Origin: Margaritifera margaritifera
Lineage: Eukaryota; Mollusca; Bivalvia; Unionida; Margaritiferidae
Direction of reading: 5' to 3'
Assembly: GCA_029931535.1 (NCBI GenBank)
Contig: JAQPZY010001675.1
Location: 7,587,501-7,651,500 of the forward strand
DNA: 64,000 nt
The notes beneath the pieces were generated by a model. The model saw nothing but the letters and a program-made list of their open reading frames with translations. It was not told where the DNA came from and ran no database searches. Position numbers and translations under genes: made by a program. Positions 24,500-64,000 of the stretch are shown piece after piece. The stretch's first letter is position 1. The number at the start of each line of letters is the position of its first letter.

Positions 24500-25690
24500 C
24501 TGAAATAAATAGGTGTCTTCCTTGTCTTAAATGCAAGCCATCCACAAAATCTGGTCAAGGTCAAAGACAAATAACTCGAGCTATTCTGCAAAACTATTTT
24601 CTTCTTTCCAAATTAATGACCTTGACTTTTGACCTATTATCCACAAAATCAACTAGTGCCTTTCTGGTCTCAAAACCATCCACAAAGCTTGATCATTTTT
24701 TGTAGCGTAGAACTCGAGTTATTTTGGGAAACCAATATCCTTCTTGGAGTCCATCTGACTTTGACCTTTGATCTTTTTTAACCACAAAATGAATAGGTGT
24801 ATTCCTTGTCTCAAATGCAAGCCATCTACAAAGTTTAGTCAATGCATGTGGTTCAAAACTGAACATTTGACCTTTTGACACAAAATGAGTAGGTGTCTTC
24901 CTTGTCTCAAATGCAACCCATCTACAAAGTTTAGTCAAGGCATGTGGTACAGAACTAGAGAAGTTTTGTGGAAATCATTTTGCCTTCTTTCAGTGACTGC
25001 AACCTCGACTTTGACCTTTTCATCCAAGATGAATAGGTGTCTTCCTTGTCTAAAATGCAAGCCATCTACAAAGTTTAGTCAAGGCATATGGTACAGAACT
25101 AGAGTAGTTTTGTGAAAATTATTTTTCCTTCTTTCAGTCACTGTGACCCTGATCTTTGACCTTTTGACCCAAAATGAGTAGGTGTCTTCCTTGTTTCAAA
25201 TGCAAGCCATGTACAAAATTTAGTCATGGCATGTGGTACAGAACTAGAGTAGTTTTTGTGGAAGTTTTGTTTTTCCTCCATTCATTCCCCGATATCTTGA
25301 CCTCTGACCTTTTGACCCAAAATCAATAGGTGTCTTCCTTGTCTCAAATGCAAGCCAGCCACAAAGTTTGGTCAAAGTAAGTTATAAAAGAATTTGATAT
25401 CGTGCAAAAGCCATTTTTCTTCTTCAACTCGGATATCACGACCACTGACCATTTGACCCCAAAATGAACAGATGCCTTTCTTATCTCAAATGCTAGTCAA
25501 TTACAAATTTGGTCAAGGTATCTGATATATTAGTAAATTTACTGTATGGAACAATTTTTCCTTCTTTTAGATTATGTAACTTTGACCTTTGACCCTGAAA
25601 TCAATAGGTTTCATCCTGGCTCCAAATGCAAGATACTTACAAAGTTTAGTAACAATAAATGGCGGTGAACTAGAGTTATTGAGTGTAAAC
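24500..25690. repeat. ~140-bp repeat array rich in TGACCTTTGACC motifs, array 1
   Basis: About eight degenerate units with ATAGGTGTCTTCCTTGTCTC, AAATGCAAGCCATCTACAAA, GTTTAGTCAAGGCATGTGGT and a GACC-repeat segment. A perfect TGACCTTTGACC is at 25,583-25,594; other units have near matches. Same family and orientation as 31,130-31,960. I associate this type with mollusc genomes. Confidence 0.85.
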
Positions 25691-25699
25691 AAAATAGGG

Positions 25700-26790
25700 A
25701 ACAGACAGATGTGCATACATACATACAGACAACATCATAACATGATACACTCCACCTGATGACAGACATAAAAAGTCACAAAATCTTGTAAAAAGTCTGC
25801 ATAAATGGATGGATAGGCTTCAAACTACCCAGCACATGTATTTATCAGTCATTATGTTTAAGTAACACATATGACCTCTGAACTTATCTCATACCCAAAG
25901 GTAATAAAATAAACTCATGCACTGAGGGATACATATCATCTGAAAGTTTTTTTTGTGAATGATATTAAAGAGAACAATAAAATCATAAAAGAAGAATTAC
26001 CACTCTAAAGAGCAGGCTAGTTTATTGATGAAGAGTTCAATCATCCATCTTGGTTGGAAGTAAATCATATCTAAAAGCATAATCAAGAGGCAATCAACAA
26101 ATTTATACATTGACAATATCAGATTTACAATGAAAAACAATGTGCTATATTGAAATGTCTGATGGAAGAGTAATAATTCTGAGATGTCAAATAAATGTGA
26201 CCTAATCAAATAAGTAGTTATATTGTTCTCTGTTTTCAGTATTACTGAAAAAAGCTACCATGATAATTTTGTAAAACCATTATTAACGATGATGTCCTAG
26301 AAAAATTAATTTCAAATGTATCTGGTGACAAAAAGTAAAAGTTGCTGCTCATAATATGTTAATAGAATTGAATTTAGAATGTCACAGCCAACAGTTACAG
26401 TAACATTATGAACGGTTTGTCTCATAAATGAAGCAATGAGTGTGAATGCATCCATGTGTGGCAACCATTCAAGCCCTGGCCCCACCCCCCCACCCCTTTG
26501 AGGTATTGCACAAAGTATGGTTAATATTCAGTTTTCTTTGCTAGCAAGGCCAGTTCATGCAGTTTTATTGCTTCATTTATCTGAAATACCTTCTGAGGAA
26601 ATGATAGCCTTTTATATATCAGCTAGTTTTCTTTTCTATGTTTCAACAGAAACTTCACATAGAAACCAATATTTTGGAAGCTCAAGTCTTACTGGCTTGT
26701 TTGTTTCGGTGCTAGAAAGAGCCATTTTAGGGCAAAAAATGTAATGTTTGGACTTTGACTCTAAATGGAAAGAAATTAATTGGTTCAGTA
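25700..26790. other. Intergenic sequence without recognisable features
   Basis: AT-rich, with a short C-rich run near 26,484. Open frames at 25,997-26,209 and 26,517-26,744 have no domain or splice support. Confidence 0.45.
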
Positions 26791-26794
26791 AATG

Positions 26795-26950
26795 TATGTA
26801 TATGTGTTGGGTTTACCAGCATATCAGCACAATCCTGGCTATATAGTGCTGTGTAAGTTTAGGCATCCCCAAAAAGGCATACAGAACAAATCCTTAACAT
26901 ACAAACGTCAAATTTTTTCACAACAAACCTAACTTGTATAAAAATCCAAG
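26795..26950 (-). mobile_element. LINE 3' tail fragment
   Basis: On the + strand ATGTATGTATATGTGTTGGG, TTTACCAGCATATCAGCACA and TGGCTATATAGTGCTG. Same family and orientation as the 49.4-kb and 19.7-kb copies. Confidence 0.5.
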
Positions 26951-27190
26951 ACCTTCTCAGCATGAACATCATCAAGGGACACATCCCAGATCCAAATGAA
27001 TGCCTCCATTAGTCTCCTCTTATGACAAATTCTAAATAACTGACTATGGATTTCAAGTAGTTTTTGTAAAATGCATTTATTACATGACGTTAAAGTAAGA
27101 ACTGGCTACAAAACAATGGAATGAATATAAATTTGAAAAGTATGATTTATGTACATAAAAAATGACCCTTGTTTTCCCTACTTGCAAGCT

Positions 27191-27272
27191 TCACTTATCT
27201 TTGAGTGTTAGACCTTGAGAGGCAAGATATTCATATTCATCCCCTCCTAGTGCACTGAAGGCCTGTTGCAGT
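27191..27272 (-). CDS. Possible 3'-terminal coding exon of an unidentified gene
   Basis: After a good acceptor (TTGTTTTGCAG on the - strand) one base is followed by 26 codons, LQQAFSALGGDEYEYLASQG then LTLKDK, and a TGA at 27191-27193. An AATAAA on the same strand lies about 110 bp further on (27076-27081), as expected for a terminal exon. The composition looks coding, but I do not recognise the family. Partner exons were not found between here and PRPF4B, so it could be a chance open stretch. Confidence 0.33.
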
Positions 27273-27466
27273 CTGCAAAACAAGTATCAAACATGATGAA
27301 AGTTGAACATAAACATGGTGCATTATACTCAAAGTTCTTACATTAAATGCGAAACAAAAAGTTACGTAAAGAAAGTTACACAGCAAAAATTATACAATGA
27401 AAACAATCATCTTCGTTTGTAAATAGAGGATAAAAATAAAACAACCTTTTTGTCTAGACAAGTATT

Positions 27467-27839
27467 CAGTGCTCCAGCTAGATTGAAATAGTTGGGTGCA
27501 CGTTCCCTTCTTCCCTCTGTGCCCTTCTACCCCACCCCTCAATCCCTTTCGATTCCTCTCCACTGCCTCTCTCTAGATCAATAAAACAAAATGTTATTTT
27601 CTATTTTTACTACTTATTTTTCTGTTTATTTAACACTGAATAAATGTGTGAATGTGCTTTTGTCTGTTCATACTTTTAAAAACATGAAATTCAAAATTTT
27701 ATCACCCTCATCAGGTCCTTTTATAGCAAAAAATGTCGCTTTGTTCCAAAAAGTGCCCTTTACTTCCACAAAGTGCCCCTATCACTACATGTGCCCCACT
27801 TGCCCTCCCCTCTGTAAGAAATATTTAGCTGGAGCTCTG
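27467..27839. mobile_element. Element with CAGTGCTCCAGCTAGA ends, copy 1
   Basis: Left end CAGTGCTCCAGCTAGATT and right end TTTAGCTGGAGCTCTG are inverted. The right part has several GTGCCC-type blocks. Possibly hAT-derived; no convincing 8-bp duplication was found. Confidence 0.45.
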
Positions 27840-28339
27840 ATTATTAGCTAGACCCTCCTTTAAATTATCAGATACACGATGTCATGAAATACTGTACATT
27901 TATTTACTTTCATGGACATACATTTTTATGGTTTTGGGGGAAAATCACATTTCTGTCGGTATTTAAATTCAAGGATTGGGCAAGGTGTGTTTCAAAATCC
28001 AAGAAAACTGGTACCCCACGAAAAACTGTGACTACAAGTATTCTGTTGTTCTGCACATTCTCACTATCAATAAGGTTTTGTCCCTGTTGTAAACATAAAA
28101 TGCCTTGTACAGCAATAAACAAAGAAGAAGCTTCTCTAAACCTACAGTACATGCCTAATATCAGGATAACAATATTTTCCTGACCATGATTGAAACCATC
28201 TCAATATTGTGATAAAATAAAATCTATCTGGTGTTGTCTTTTCCAAAATCAAAGTTCTTTTTGCTAATTAAACAATGAATGAATGAATGAAGAATAGTGT
28301 AACCTTTACACTATTCTGCATATCTGCAGCAATAAATAC

Positions 28340-28558
28340 ACCATATATACTTGCTTATAAGTTAAGTCCAACTACAGACATCACAGACCCTTATCTGCCA
28401 TTCTATAATGCGCAGGCAGAGCAATGTCTATGTTGTTTGTTCTACTAATTACTGCGAACATACTGCAGAGACCCAGATCTGCTGGCGCATTATACAACAG
28501 CAGATCTGGGTCTCCGCAGTTTGCAGCTGGACTTAAATTATAAGCAAGAATGTATGGT
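28340..28558. mobile_element. 218-bp MITE, copy 2
   Basis: Same family as 17727-17944: ends ACCATATATACTTGCTTATA and TTATAAGCAAGAATGTATGG. It is flanked by ATAC on both sides (28336-28339, 28559-28562), a probable 4-bp target duplication. Internally it has an AGCAGATCTGGGTCTC palindromic region. Confidence 0.68.
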
Positions 28559-28738
28559 ATACATCCATCTGAGAAGATCTATAAAGGATTTCCATAAATT
28601 GAATTGCAATAATCAATTTAAATCTGAATCAAAATACAATATTCAACCCAAATTCTCTTGGTGTAACAAAGAGGCAATGTTTTCAGTGAGAATTCATTAG
28701 GGAACACATGAATACGAGAAAAAAATGTACACGTTATA

Positions 28739-28911
28739 TAGCTCTGCCTCATTATAATGCACTTTGTTATAACACAATTCCTGATATAACATGGTACCAC
28801 TCTAGCCCCTGACCAGTTTATAATGCTATTCTCACTATACCACAGTTTGGTACATAACACAGTTGGTACTTATAAACCCCAATTACCACATTATAATGAG
28901 GGAGAGCTGTA
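28739..28911. mobile_element. Tigger/pogo-type MITE
   Basis: Inverted ends AGCTCTGCCTCATTATAATG and CATTATAATGAGGGAGAGCT, flanked by TA. The centre has repeated TATAACA and GGTAC motifs. Not coding. Confidence 0.55.
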
Positions 28912-29574
28912 TTTAATATCAATACCAGAGTGTCCATTTTCAGTTTATCTTTGATTTCTCAATGGGACCTGTGACATAATTTGAAATCAAAGTACATGAC
29001 TCCTGTGCATACTACAATATTTTCTCAGCAAAAAAGTTGTTTCTTTTAAACTCAAAGATGCTTTGTATGATTCAAGTGCCTGATGTCAGTGAATAAATCT
29101 GTTCACTTCTACATACTAAATCTGTTGAACTCTATATTCAATCTGTACAAAGTCCTGACCTCATTATCCAGATTTTGCATTTTATGTCACTGTATCTGCA
29201 TTGACTTGCTTCTCTCCTTGAGCAATGCCTGTACAAAGATTCAAAAAATTATCAGCAATGAATGTTTCTGAATGTTTCAGAATTAAAAAAACTAAATGTC
29301 AATTAAACATAAGCTGACAAAAGACAGATGAAGTTTTGCTTCACCAAAAGGTTTGCAGGTCTGGAAATTGTCACTTTCAACAGTGCTGTTCATTATACTG
29401 TTCCATTTTTTTACTTGAAAGAAACAAAATGAGTAACTTCTACCACACTATATACAAACAGAGCTCCAAGGCCAAGATACCCTTGAAACAGAACTCCCTG
29501 CGTGAATGTCTTGCACCTACATGACCAACATAGCTGGATGAATGATGCCACTGAAGAATCAGTTCCACTCTGCA

Positions 29575-56801
<27,227 letters not shown>

Positions 56802-57656
56802 CTGAAAAAAAAGAAAACTAATTTTTGAAGTCAAAAATGTTATTTCCATAATACTTATCAAATCATAATACCTTAGAAGTATGATGACAACATTGCAAAT
56901 ACAGCTCTCCCAAGCTAGATTTTAGCCTTATAAAAAGATAAATGTTGTCTGCTCACCTAGGTGGAAGTCAGACAAGAGTGATCTTCCCTTAGAAAGAAGG
57001 ACTAGCACTGAAACCCATCCATACTTCAGTTACTACTGGAATACTACTAATATATTCTCTGTCAGTATGATGTAACTGGAGAGGTTCGAGTGCATGACCA
57101 TATTATGATCAGGCAAGTATTATCAAAAAAACATATTGTACTTAAAAAATTGGTTTCTTCTTCAAATACATTACCCTATCATAATAACTCTGGAGAATAG
57201 GTAAGCAGTAAAGAGAGCTACATTCCCTTACATAGGGTAACAGCCCCATCTCTGATCACACTGGTCTACAATTTTTTCCGAAGTCTTCTGCTTCAGAGAT
57301 AAAATGTGCTATTTATTAGGGATTTTGATGTGCTGAATTCAAATATGACAATTAAAACAACTGATTGGCTAATTTTTCCAAGATATTTAAGTTTTACATT
57401 TTAGGTCTATGTATATTGTGTATATAGTAGAGTTTTAATCATAAATTGTAAACCTAGGTCTCTTCATGTGTTTATGGTTGCTTTACATGATAATATTTCA
57501 CCTGTCCTGTTTATGTAACACTTTAAAAAACGGCAAAAGGGTTATATAAATAAAAAATATATTGAAACAAAAGTCAAAAAACTATTATGTATATATAATT
57601 ACATAGTTTAGTTATTATTCAGTGTCTACTCGGCGCTTCTTGGCTTGTCTCTTGTA
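56802..57656. other. Sequence upstream of the first visible PRPF4B exon
   Basis: No further PRPF4B exon (RS- or Lys-rich) could be recognised. Degenerate pieces related to the 32.3-kb hairpin repeat occur near 57,100-57,250. A similar lack of exons holds up to 64 kb. Confidence 0.45.
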
Positions 57657-59271
57657 TTAATTAAATGGAGCATCTCTTGTCACTGTCCAGCAATAGTCTG
57701 CAAGCATTGATGGGCTCCATTTGCCCTGATAGCATTTCTCCATTGTTGCAATGTCCTGGTGCTCCGCAGTTCGGTGGAAAAAATCTAGATGAGAGTGCAA
57801 AAAATGTATCTTTAGTGACATTTTGCAACCAAGGCTTCTGTATGCCTTGAGGAGGTTTTCCACCAACTCCCTGTAGTTGTCTGCCTTGTTATTTCCAAGA
57901 AATTTTGTTGCCACTAACTGGAAGGCTTTCCATGCCGTCTTTTCCTTGCCACGCAGTGCATGGTGAAATGCATCATCTCGAAGAAGTTCACAAATCTGAG
58001 GATCAACAGGACACCTTCCTTTATCTTAGCTTCACTTAACCTTGGAACTTTTCCACAGAGGTACTTGAAAGCTACTTGTGTTTTGTCCATGGCCTTGACA
58101 AAGTTCTTCATCAGACCCAGCTTGATGTGCAAGGGTGGTAACAAAATCTTCCTTGATTCAACAAGTGGTGGATGCTGAACACTTTTCATCCCAGGCTCCA
58201 ATGACTGTCGGAGTGGCCAATCTCTTTTGATGTAGTGGGAATCTCTCGCACGACTATCTCATTCGCAGAGAAAACAGCAGTACTTTGTGTATCCAGTCTG
58301 CAGACCAAGCAAGAGAACAAGAACACTGAAATCGCCACAAAGCTGCCATTGATGTTGGTCATAGTTTATGCACCTCAAAAGTTGTTTCATGTTTTCATAG
58401 GTTTCCTTCATATGGACTGCATGACCAACTGGAATTGATGGCAAAACACTGCCATTATGCAGCAAAACAGCTTTAAGACTCATCTTCGATGAATCAATGA
58501 ACAGTCTCCACTCATCTGGATCATGAACAATGTTGAGGGCTGCCATCACACCATCGATGTTGTTGCAGGATACAAGATCACCTTCCATGAAGAAGAATGG
58601 GACAAGATCCTTTTGACGGTCACGGAACATGGAAACCCCAACACACCTGCCAGGAAATTCCACTGCTGTAGTCTGGAGCCCAACAGCTCTGCCTTACTCT
58701 TGGGTAGTTCCAAATCCCTGACAAGGTCATTCAGTTCACCTTGTGTTATGAGGTGTGGTTCAGAGGAGGAGGATGGGAGAAAATATGGGTCATGTGACAT
58801 TGATGGTTCAGGATTAAAAGTTTCATCCTCTTCCTCGTCTGACTTAAGTGAGAATGATTCTGGTTCATCAGGAACCATCAGTCCTTCTCTGTGGGGTACT
58901 GGGCGCATAGCTGATGGAATGTTTGGATAATGCACAGTCCACTTTTTCTTCTTTGATACACCTTTCCCAACTGGAGGCACAATGCAGAAGTAACAATTGC
59001 TGATATGATCTGTTGGCTCTCTCCAAATCATTGGCACTGTAAAAGGCATAGATTTCCTTTTCCTGTTCAACCACTGGCAAAGATTTGTTGCACAGGTGTT
59101 GCAGCATATGTGTGGGGTCAAGATCTTGTCCTGATCTCCAATTTTGCAGCCAAAATAAAGGTGAAAGGCTTTCTTAACCATAGTGGTTATACTGCGCTTT
59201 TGTGATGCAAAAGTCACTTCACCACAAACATAGCAGAAGTTATCTGCATTGTTCACATAAGTACAAGGCAT
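57657..59271 (-). pseudogene. Broken copy of an uncharacterised multicopy metazoan gene family
   Basis: Intronless. In order on the - strand: ATG at 59271 (MPCTYVNNADNFCYVCGEV), a second cysteine pair (HICCNTCATNL), SKKKKW, the ELNDLVRDLELPKSKAELLG segment, DEWRLFIDSSKMSLKAVLLH, GYTKYCCFLCE, LPPLHIKLGLMKNFVKAMDK, and MLADYCWTVTRDAPFN*. The family is annotated only as uncharacterised in arthropods, cnidarians and vertebrates, often in many intronless copies; I know it from such annotations and cannot name a function. Paired cysteines near the N-terminus suggest zinc binding. Damage: frameshift near 58,650; in-frame TGA at 58,256-58,258 where a Trp is expected (CE*DSRA); frameshift near 58,010; loss of about 15 residues near 57,760. 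It may be carried by a mobile element. Confidence 0.75.
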
Positions 59272-59929
59272 ATCTGCTCACTTTGGCTAAACAGAAATGT
59301 GTCCCTTTGCAAAATCAAACACTGACAAATAAGAGAGCATGACACTGTATGATTTGTAGAGCTGATATAGGGCAATTTCTTCAGCAGAGTGATGTAAGCT
59401 TAGTTATGATTGCATCATCCGTCATGGAATAACATGATGCAATTCATATCATGTATGATGCAATACCAGCTTAAGATTGCATCATTCATTGTTTTGCCTA
59501 AAAAGCAAGTACTGTCCAAACCCAGTCATAGATTTATTCATAGATCCAGTCAAAGATGTATTTTAGTCATGTCTGGTTTAAATTGAGATCCCGTCCCTTT
59601 ATAACTCATGTATCCTCTGCCATTCCCAAGTCAAGGGTTGTATATAATGACCCAGTATAATATCTTTAAAACTAGAGGCAATCAACAATTTTAAGCATCA
59701 TTTTCGTTCTCAGTGACCCAGAATTAGTAAAGTTTGACAACATTTATTGCGGAAGCATTTTGTCTAAAGACCAGTTTCACCTAAGATGTGTGAGGCAGTT
59801 TCAAATCTTGTGAATATATCAGCTCAAGTACTGACTCCATATGCCCAGATGCAGCTAACAGAGTGGCCACATCATTGTGAAGCTGACGAACGACCTGGCA
59901 AGGTAGACTGTTGTGATGAAGCTATAAGC

Positions 59930-62900
59930 CCCACCATGTCAAACTGAGCCATTTGGGATCAAAGATCTCTGAGGTAAAAGCTACAATGTCATTTAGGGAA
60001 CAGTTGTGCTCAAATGCTATGCTCGTGGCTACTGTCCTAACCTCATGAGCTGAAATGTGCACAAAATTAATTGGTCTTCAGTTAGTTCTCAATACACAGA
60101 GTGAATAACCCATCGCATCCAGGACTATAGATCCTGAGCTGAAATACTGATTTTTCCTTCTTTCAGTGGTAGAAAGAAATGAGATCTCCTTCTTAACGCC
60201 AGCTTGGTTCATTTCGGGTACCACTTCAAAGCCCTCACAGGGATCTGTAAATGCCAGAGCCAAAGGGTCCAATTAGGAAAGAGTTTTCACAAAAAAGATC
60301 TGATTGCCCATGAGCAGCTGCCTGTTCTTAGCTATGAAAGCAATGGTCATCATGAATAAAATCAAACCATCATGACAAAACTGTAAATAGTTTGAATCGA
60401 CCGTTAATGTGTGTATCTCACTGATTCTGCTACTGTAGCTAGAACAACTAAGATGCAAGTTTTATAAGACAGATGAGCTAAATTGCTGTACATAGTGGTT
60501 CAAACAGTGCTTTAATCAACAGATGATAGAGTCCAATTTGGACACAGAACCAAAGCCTTCAGTTGTGACAGGTTAAACATAGCTAAAAGGTCCAAGAGGT
60601 CTTTGTTCTGTCCTATATCTTCCCTTTCATGGTGACATGTCTGAGATTGTGGAATGGTAACCATTTATAGTGATGGGTGCTAACTTCTTAACCTTGAAAA
60701 GTCACAGGAGAAAGTTTAATTTGAAGTATCAGGCCTTTTAAGCAGAGTGATGTGTTCCCACTCACAACACTGAAATAAAACTCTTCACTTTCCCTCGTAC
60801 ACTTTCATAGTGGTGGGCCTTCTTGCCCGAGTGATTCTGTCAACCACTTGTTCTGAGAAATGTTTGCCCCTATGATCCAGACATAAAGGTTCTACAGTTA
60901 TGGGTTGAGATAAAAACACCTGCAGTAGAGGTTGCTTAAGCAGGTGAGGAAGGACAAACAATTTTCCTGGGAATGTCCATTGCCAAGTTTAATAAACCAT
61001 TTATCCATGTTGTTGACGACACCATCTAAGAAAATACCAAACCAGGAAGCAAAGGTCTGGACATTGGTCCCACCTTGCCTTGTGAGATAATTTACTCCAG
61101 GAAGTTGTCACATAGAATGAGGACACCCTTTCTAGGCAGTGTCTCTTACCACAGGTAAAATACACTCTTTGGCCTTCTTCTTCTGAAGACTGATGTGCAA
61201 TACTCAGTACTGTGAAGGCCAACCCAGCCTGCCATGCTGGCATCTGTTAAAATCGTAATTCCCAGAGGTTGAACCTGCAATGGAACACTTGGTCTAAGCC
61301 AAATGAGCTTCTCCCATTTGCTGACATGTGGCCTCATGTGGCCCAAAACTGGGAATGCTTGTTTTAGCGGGCAAAGCTTCAGTCATCACTGGTACAACAG
61401 AATCATCTGCAATGGTCTCATGAACAGGCAACCAGAATGATGAGATCCAGTGCTGAGTTGAGGAAACCCAACAGACAAAGGAATTTCTGGGCTGAGATGC
61501 AATTGTTTGAAAGGATTGAAGACACTGTTGAGATGATTTTCAAGGCACATTCCTGAGAGAAAAAGACCCTGTTCACATGCATTTTAACTCTATACCAAAG
61601 TGGGTGAAATGTTGAGATGAGGTGATATCAGGTTTGTCCTTGTTGACACGGAATCCAAGGCGAAGCAAAAGTGAAGCAAGGATATAAATGGAAATAAATG
61701 TTTTGACTGATGTGAGACATCACTCTGTCCATAATTCTTATGAAGACCCAGGCACTAATGTTGAGATCAAAAGGAAGTGCCCTGACCTGGTATACTGTAT
61801 CCCTGAAAGTGAATCTCAGGAATTTCCTGAAGGAATTGTTTATTGGAAAATGGAGGTAAGCATCCTGCAGATCTAAACTGACTGAGAAATCTCCTCCCTC
61901 AACGACATTTAGAACCAGTCTCAGCATCTCCACTCTGAACGATGGTGCCCGTATGATAAGGTTGTGAGAGCTCTAGTCTTTGACTGGCCCAAGTGTGCCA
62001 CTGGCCTTTGGCACCAAGAACAGACTTGAAAAAATGCTGGTGATTTTGTATTCCAAACAATCTCTGCCACCTTATTTGGGAGAAGATTGTCTATTTCCTG
62101 CTGCAGAATGTCAGCTCTTAATGGCTCTTTTGGGACATCTGTAGCAAATAAAGCCTCGGACAATGGGGGAGGGGCACACTGAACGTGATCTGGAGGCTCC
62201 CTGAGACTTGCAGGATCCATGGATTGTTGGGACAAAGTTTTCCACATTCCATGGCAAACAGGCCGAGTCCCACACCACCACCGGGATATGTGACAACGGA
62301 AGCGTGAACATGGTGTCTTTCGAAAAAGAGCTGGTGTGAGAAACTGCGGCAAAAAAAGCACCCCCCCATCCCCCGCCTTCTCAGCTTCATGTCACTGACC
62401 CTTGAGAACCATGGTTTTGACCTGAGTATAGGACCTGTAAAACTGTTTCCCTATGGGGGGTGTCAAATCTGCTCTTTGTTCTGGAACAAAGTCTGAGGTC
62501 TATGATGTTGGGCCAGTGCAAGATTTCTCTTATTAACTTCCTGTTTGCTGACTTCCTCCACATGACCATTAAAAAGCAGGTTTGACAACAATGGCTGCAA
62601 GCTAAATGCGGTCTTTAGACGCTATTTAAGGAAAGCAGAAGTGGAGAGAAACACACTTCTTTCCACAAGCTGTAGGTTCAATGATGCTGTTGCTGCAATA
62701 GAAAGTGTGTGTTGTGCTGCCCTGTTCAGAACACATGCCATTCATAAAACTGATTCTCAAGCGTGTCCAACTTGATGGAATATAGCCTTCGATACTAAGT
62801 CAAACACACAGCCTATTGCAACAACATTTCAGACCAGCAGCTACATGTCAATAAAGTGCTTCCAATCGAACTGTGCTGACGATAGTCATGAAATTCCCAG

Positions 62901-63300
62901 GCCTGCTACGTCTCTGTCAACAGCTGGGACCTCTGTATGAAAAACAGGCATGTGTCTTACAGAAAGCCTTGTTATAGTTGGATGGCAGTTGTTACTGTGA
63001 AAAGAAAGGTATGTTGACACTGGAGTCTTGCTAACAATGTAATAAGTTTGCAACTTGACCAGACAGTGGTAACTGTCTGAAAGTCGAGTGGTCTTTTGTT
63101 GCCAATAGATCAACAGATGCTGTAACTTTATACATCGCCACTGATGGAGCAAGAGGAGGCTGGCAAAATTCAGGTGGCAACAGCCGAAAAACTTCCTCAA
63201 TTGACGTGCAGACGACTGATTCTTCTCTATACATTGTTGGATTGAGTAATGACAATGCAGCTTTTGAAAATGTGTCATCTTAAAGAATGGGGTGACACAG
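59930..63300 (-). mobile_element. Degenerate DIRS-like retrotransposon, copy 2
   Basis: Order on the - strand: probable gag (63,031-63,255, IEEVFRLLPPEFCQPPLAPS); linker with DPWI-like NPWILQVSGSLQITFSVPLP (about 62,160-62,220); RT with GDFSVSLDLQDAYLHFPINN, FLRFTFRDTVYQVRALPF and LGFRVNKDKPDITSSQHF (62,030-61,600), the YLDD segment having been lost; RNase H with TDASMAGWVGLHS (about 61,200-61,250); and a recombinase C-terminus with RPINFVHISAHEVRTVATSI (about 60,010-60,075), where HEVR keeps the H-x-x-R motif (60,036-60,047). It is heavily mutated. The sequence up to 64 kb may be more of its 5' region, but I cannot confirm that. Confidence 0.75.
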
Positions 63301-64000
63301 ATGCCTCCTGCAATGTCTGTGAAAGGGCTGGCAAAGTCTGTGAAGACTGATGGTGAACTAGACTAGGAGTCTATCCAGACTTAGATCCTGTAATCTCAAG
63401 ACAATCACTGAATGTATTGTCAATGCTCTGAGCAGTATTAAGTATCTGCAACTGTAACGTTGCTGTAGCCAGTACTGTACTGGTAAGTTGTGACAGGCCG
63501 TGACAGAGGAAAAATTGTCCACAGTACATTGTATGAGTACTTGATGATTCAAACAAGGTGCAGGGCATCTGGTACAGGATTGTCGCCATAACCAGGTTAG
63601 TAAGCCATGATGGGCCGTGCTGGAGTCGTTAAACATTGGAACATAATGGCAATGGACTGAGGTTGATATGTAATTATACCAGTCCTATGTGGATGCATAA
63701 TAGCTATGGACTGATTTATGGCTATGGACCGATATGGATCAATAATGGCACCTGGGCAATGTGGCACTAAATTGGCCATGAACTGACATGCGTTAGAGAA
63801 CTAATATTGGCTTGTCTGGATAGAGGTCATGAGCTCTTAACATCAATACTAATGTTATGATGCCTGGTCAGTGTATGTGATATTGGATCACCGCAACCAG
63901 TCTCCTCAGGCATAAGTGAAGGCCATATCGGATTTGGTGTTGACCGTCTGATGGTAGAGTCACAGTTGTGATGGAGCAGGGCAATCGTTTCCTTCATTCC
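63301..64000. other. Unassigned end of window
   Basis: Contains a loose repeat of CTATGGACTGAT-type segments near 63,640-63,740 and short open frames on the - strand. It may be the 5' part of DIRS copy 2, but no motif confirms that. Confidence 0.35.

Noticed and set aside
58523..58930. 135-codon + strand open frame rich in Ser
   Set aside because: It is antisense to the well-supported pseudogene on the - strand.

Overview
The window is nuclear DNA of an AT-rich, intron-bearing, repeat-dense animal genome. A lophotrochozoan, most likely a bivalve mollusc, is the best guess. This rests on a protostome-style Toll-like receptor, an animal-type PRP4 kinase gene split into many small exons, abundant DIRS, SINE, LINE and MITE copies, and tandem arrays rich in TGACCTTTGACC of a kind I associate with mollusc genomes. 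The species cannot be named from the sequence. Nothing looks prokaryotic: there are no operons, CRISPR arrays, rRNA genes or convincing functional tRNA genes.

Two protein-coding genes are well supported. (1) A Toll-like receptor on the + strand at 3992-9510 has two coding exons that join to 876 residues: signal peptide, LRRNT, about 22 leucine-rich repeats, LRRCT, transmembrane segment and a TIR domain. An intron of 2,888 bp falls inside the TIR box 2 motif. (2) The 3' part of the PRP4 kinase gene (PRPF4B) lies on the - strand from 56801 down to 29575. It has eight exons with matching splice phases that encode the end of the N-terminal region and the whole kinase domain. Its 5' exons lie beyond the window or are not recognisable in it. 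A small open exon at 27191-27272 and weaker coding-like islands at 18.9-21.3 kb may belong to unidentified genes.

Most other sequence is mobile or repetitive. 0-4 kb: microsatellites, minisatellites and a 0.7-kb hAT-like inverted-repeat element. 6.3-9.2 kb: TLR intron with a degenerate repeat array. 10-12 kb: a foldback with two arms of about 0.5 kb. 12.8-13.6 kb: remnant of a zinc-finger (BED/hAT-like) gene. 15-16 kb: a 171-bp tandem repeat. 16.8-29 kb: MITEs, one SINE, LINE tails and a repeat array dense in AGGTCA half-sites. 29.6-57 kb: PRPF4B, whose introns hold a pogo/Tigger element with an intact HTH-only ORF, a piggyBac-like element, a degenerate pogo-like element, one DIRS copy, SINEs and several minisatellites. 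57.6-59.3 kb: a broken copy of an uncharacterised multicopy metazoan gene family. 59.9-63.3 kb: a second degenerate DIRS element.

The TLR (innate immune sensing at the membrane) and PRPF4B (spliceosome activation in the nucleus) have no evident functional link. No complete new system was found. The observations most worth checking are a SINE and a LINE that share a 3' tail, the broken multicopy gene, the transposon that keeps only a DNA-binding domain, the repeat family that carries DR1-type nuclear-receptor motifs, and the foldback.
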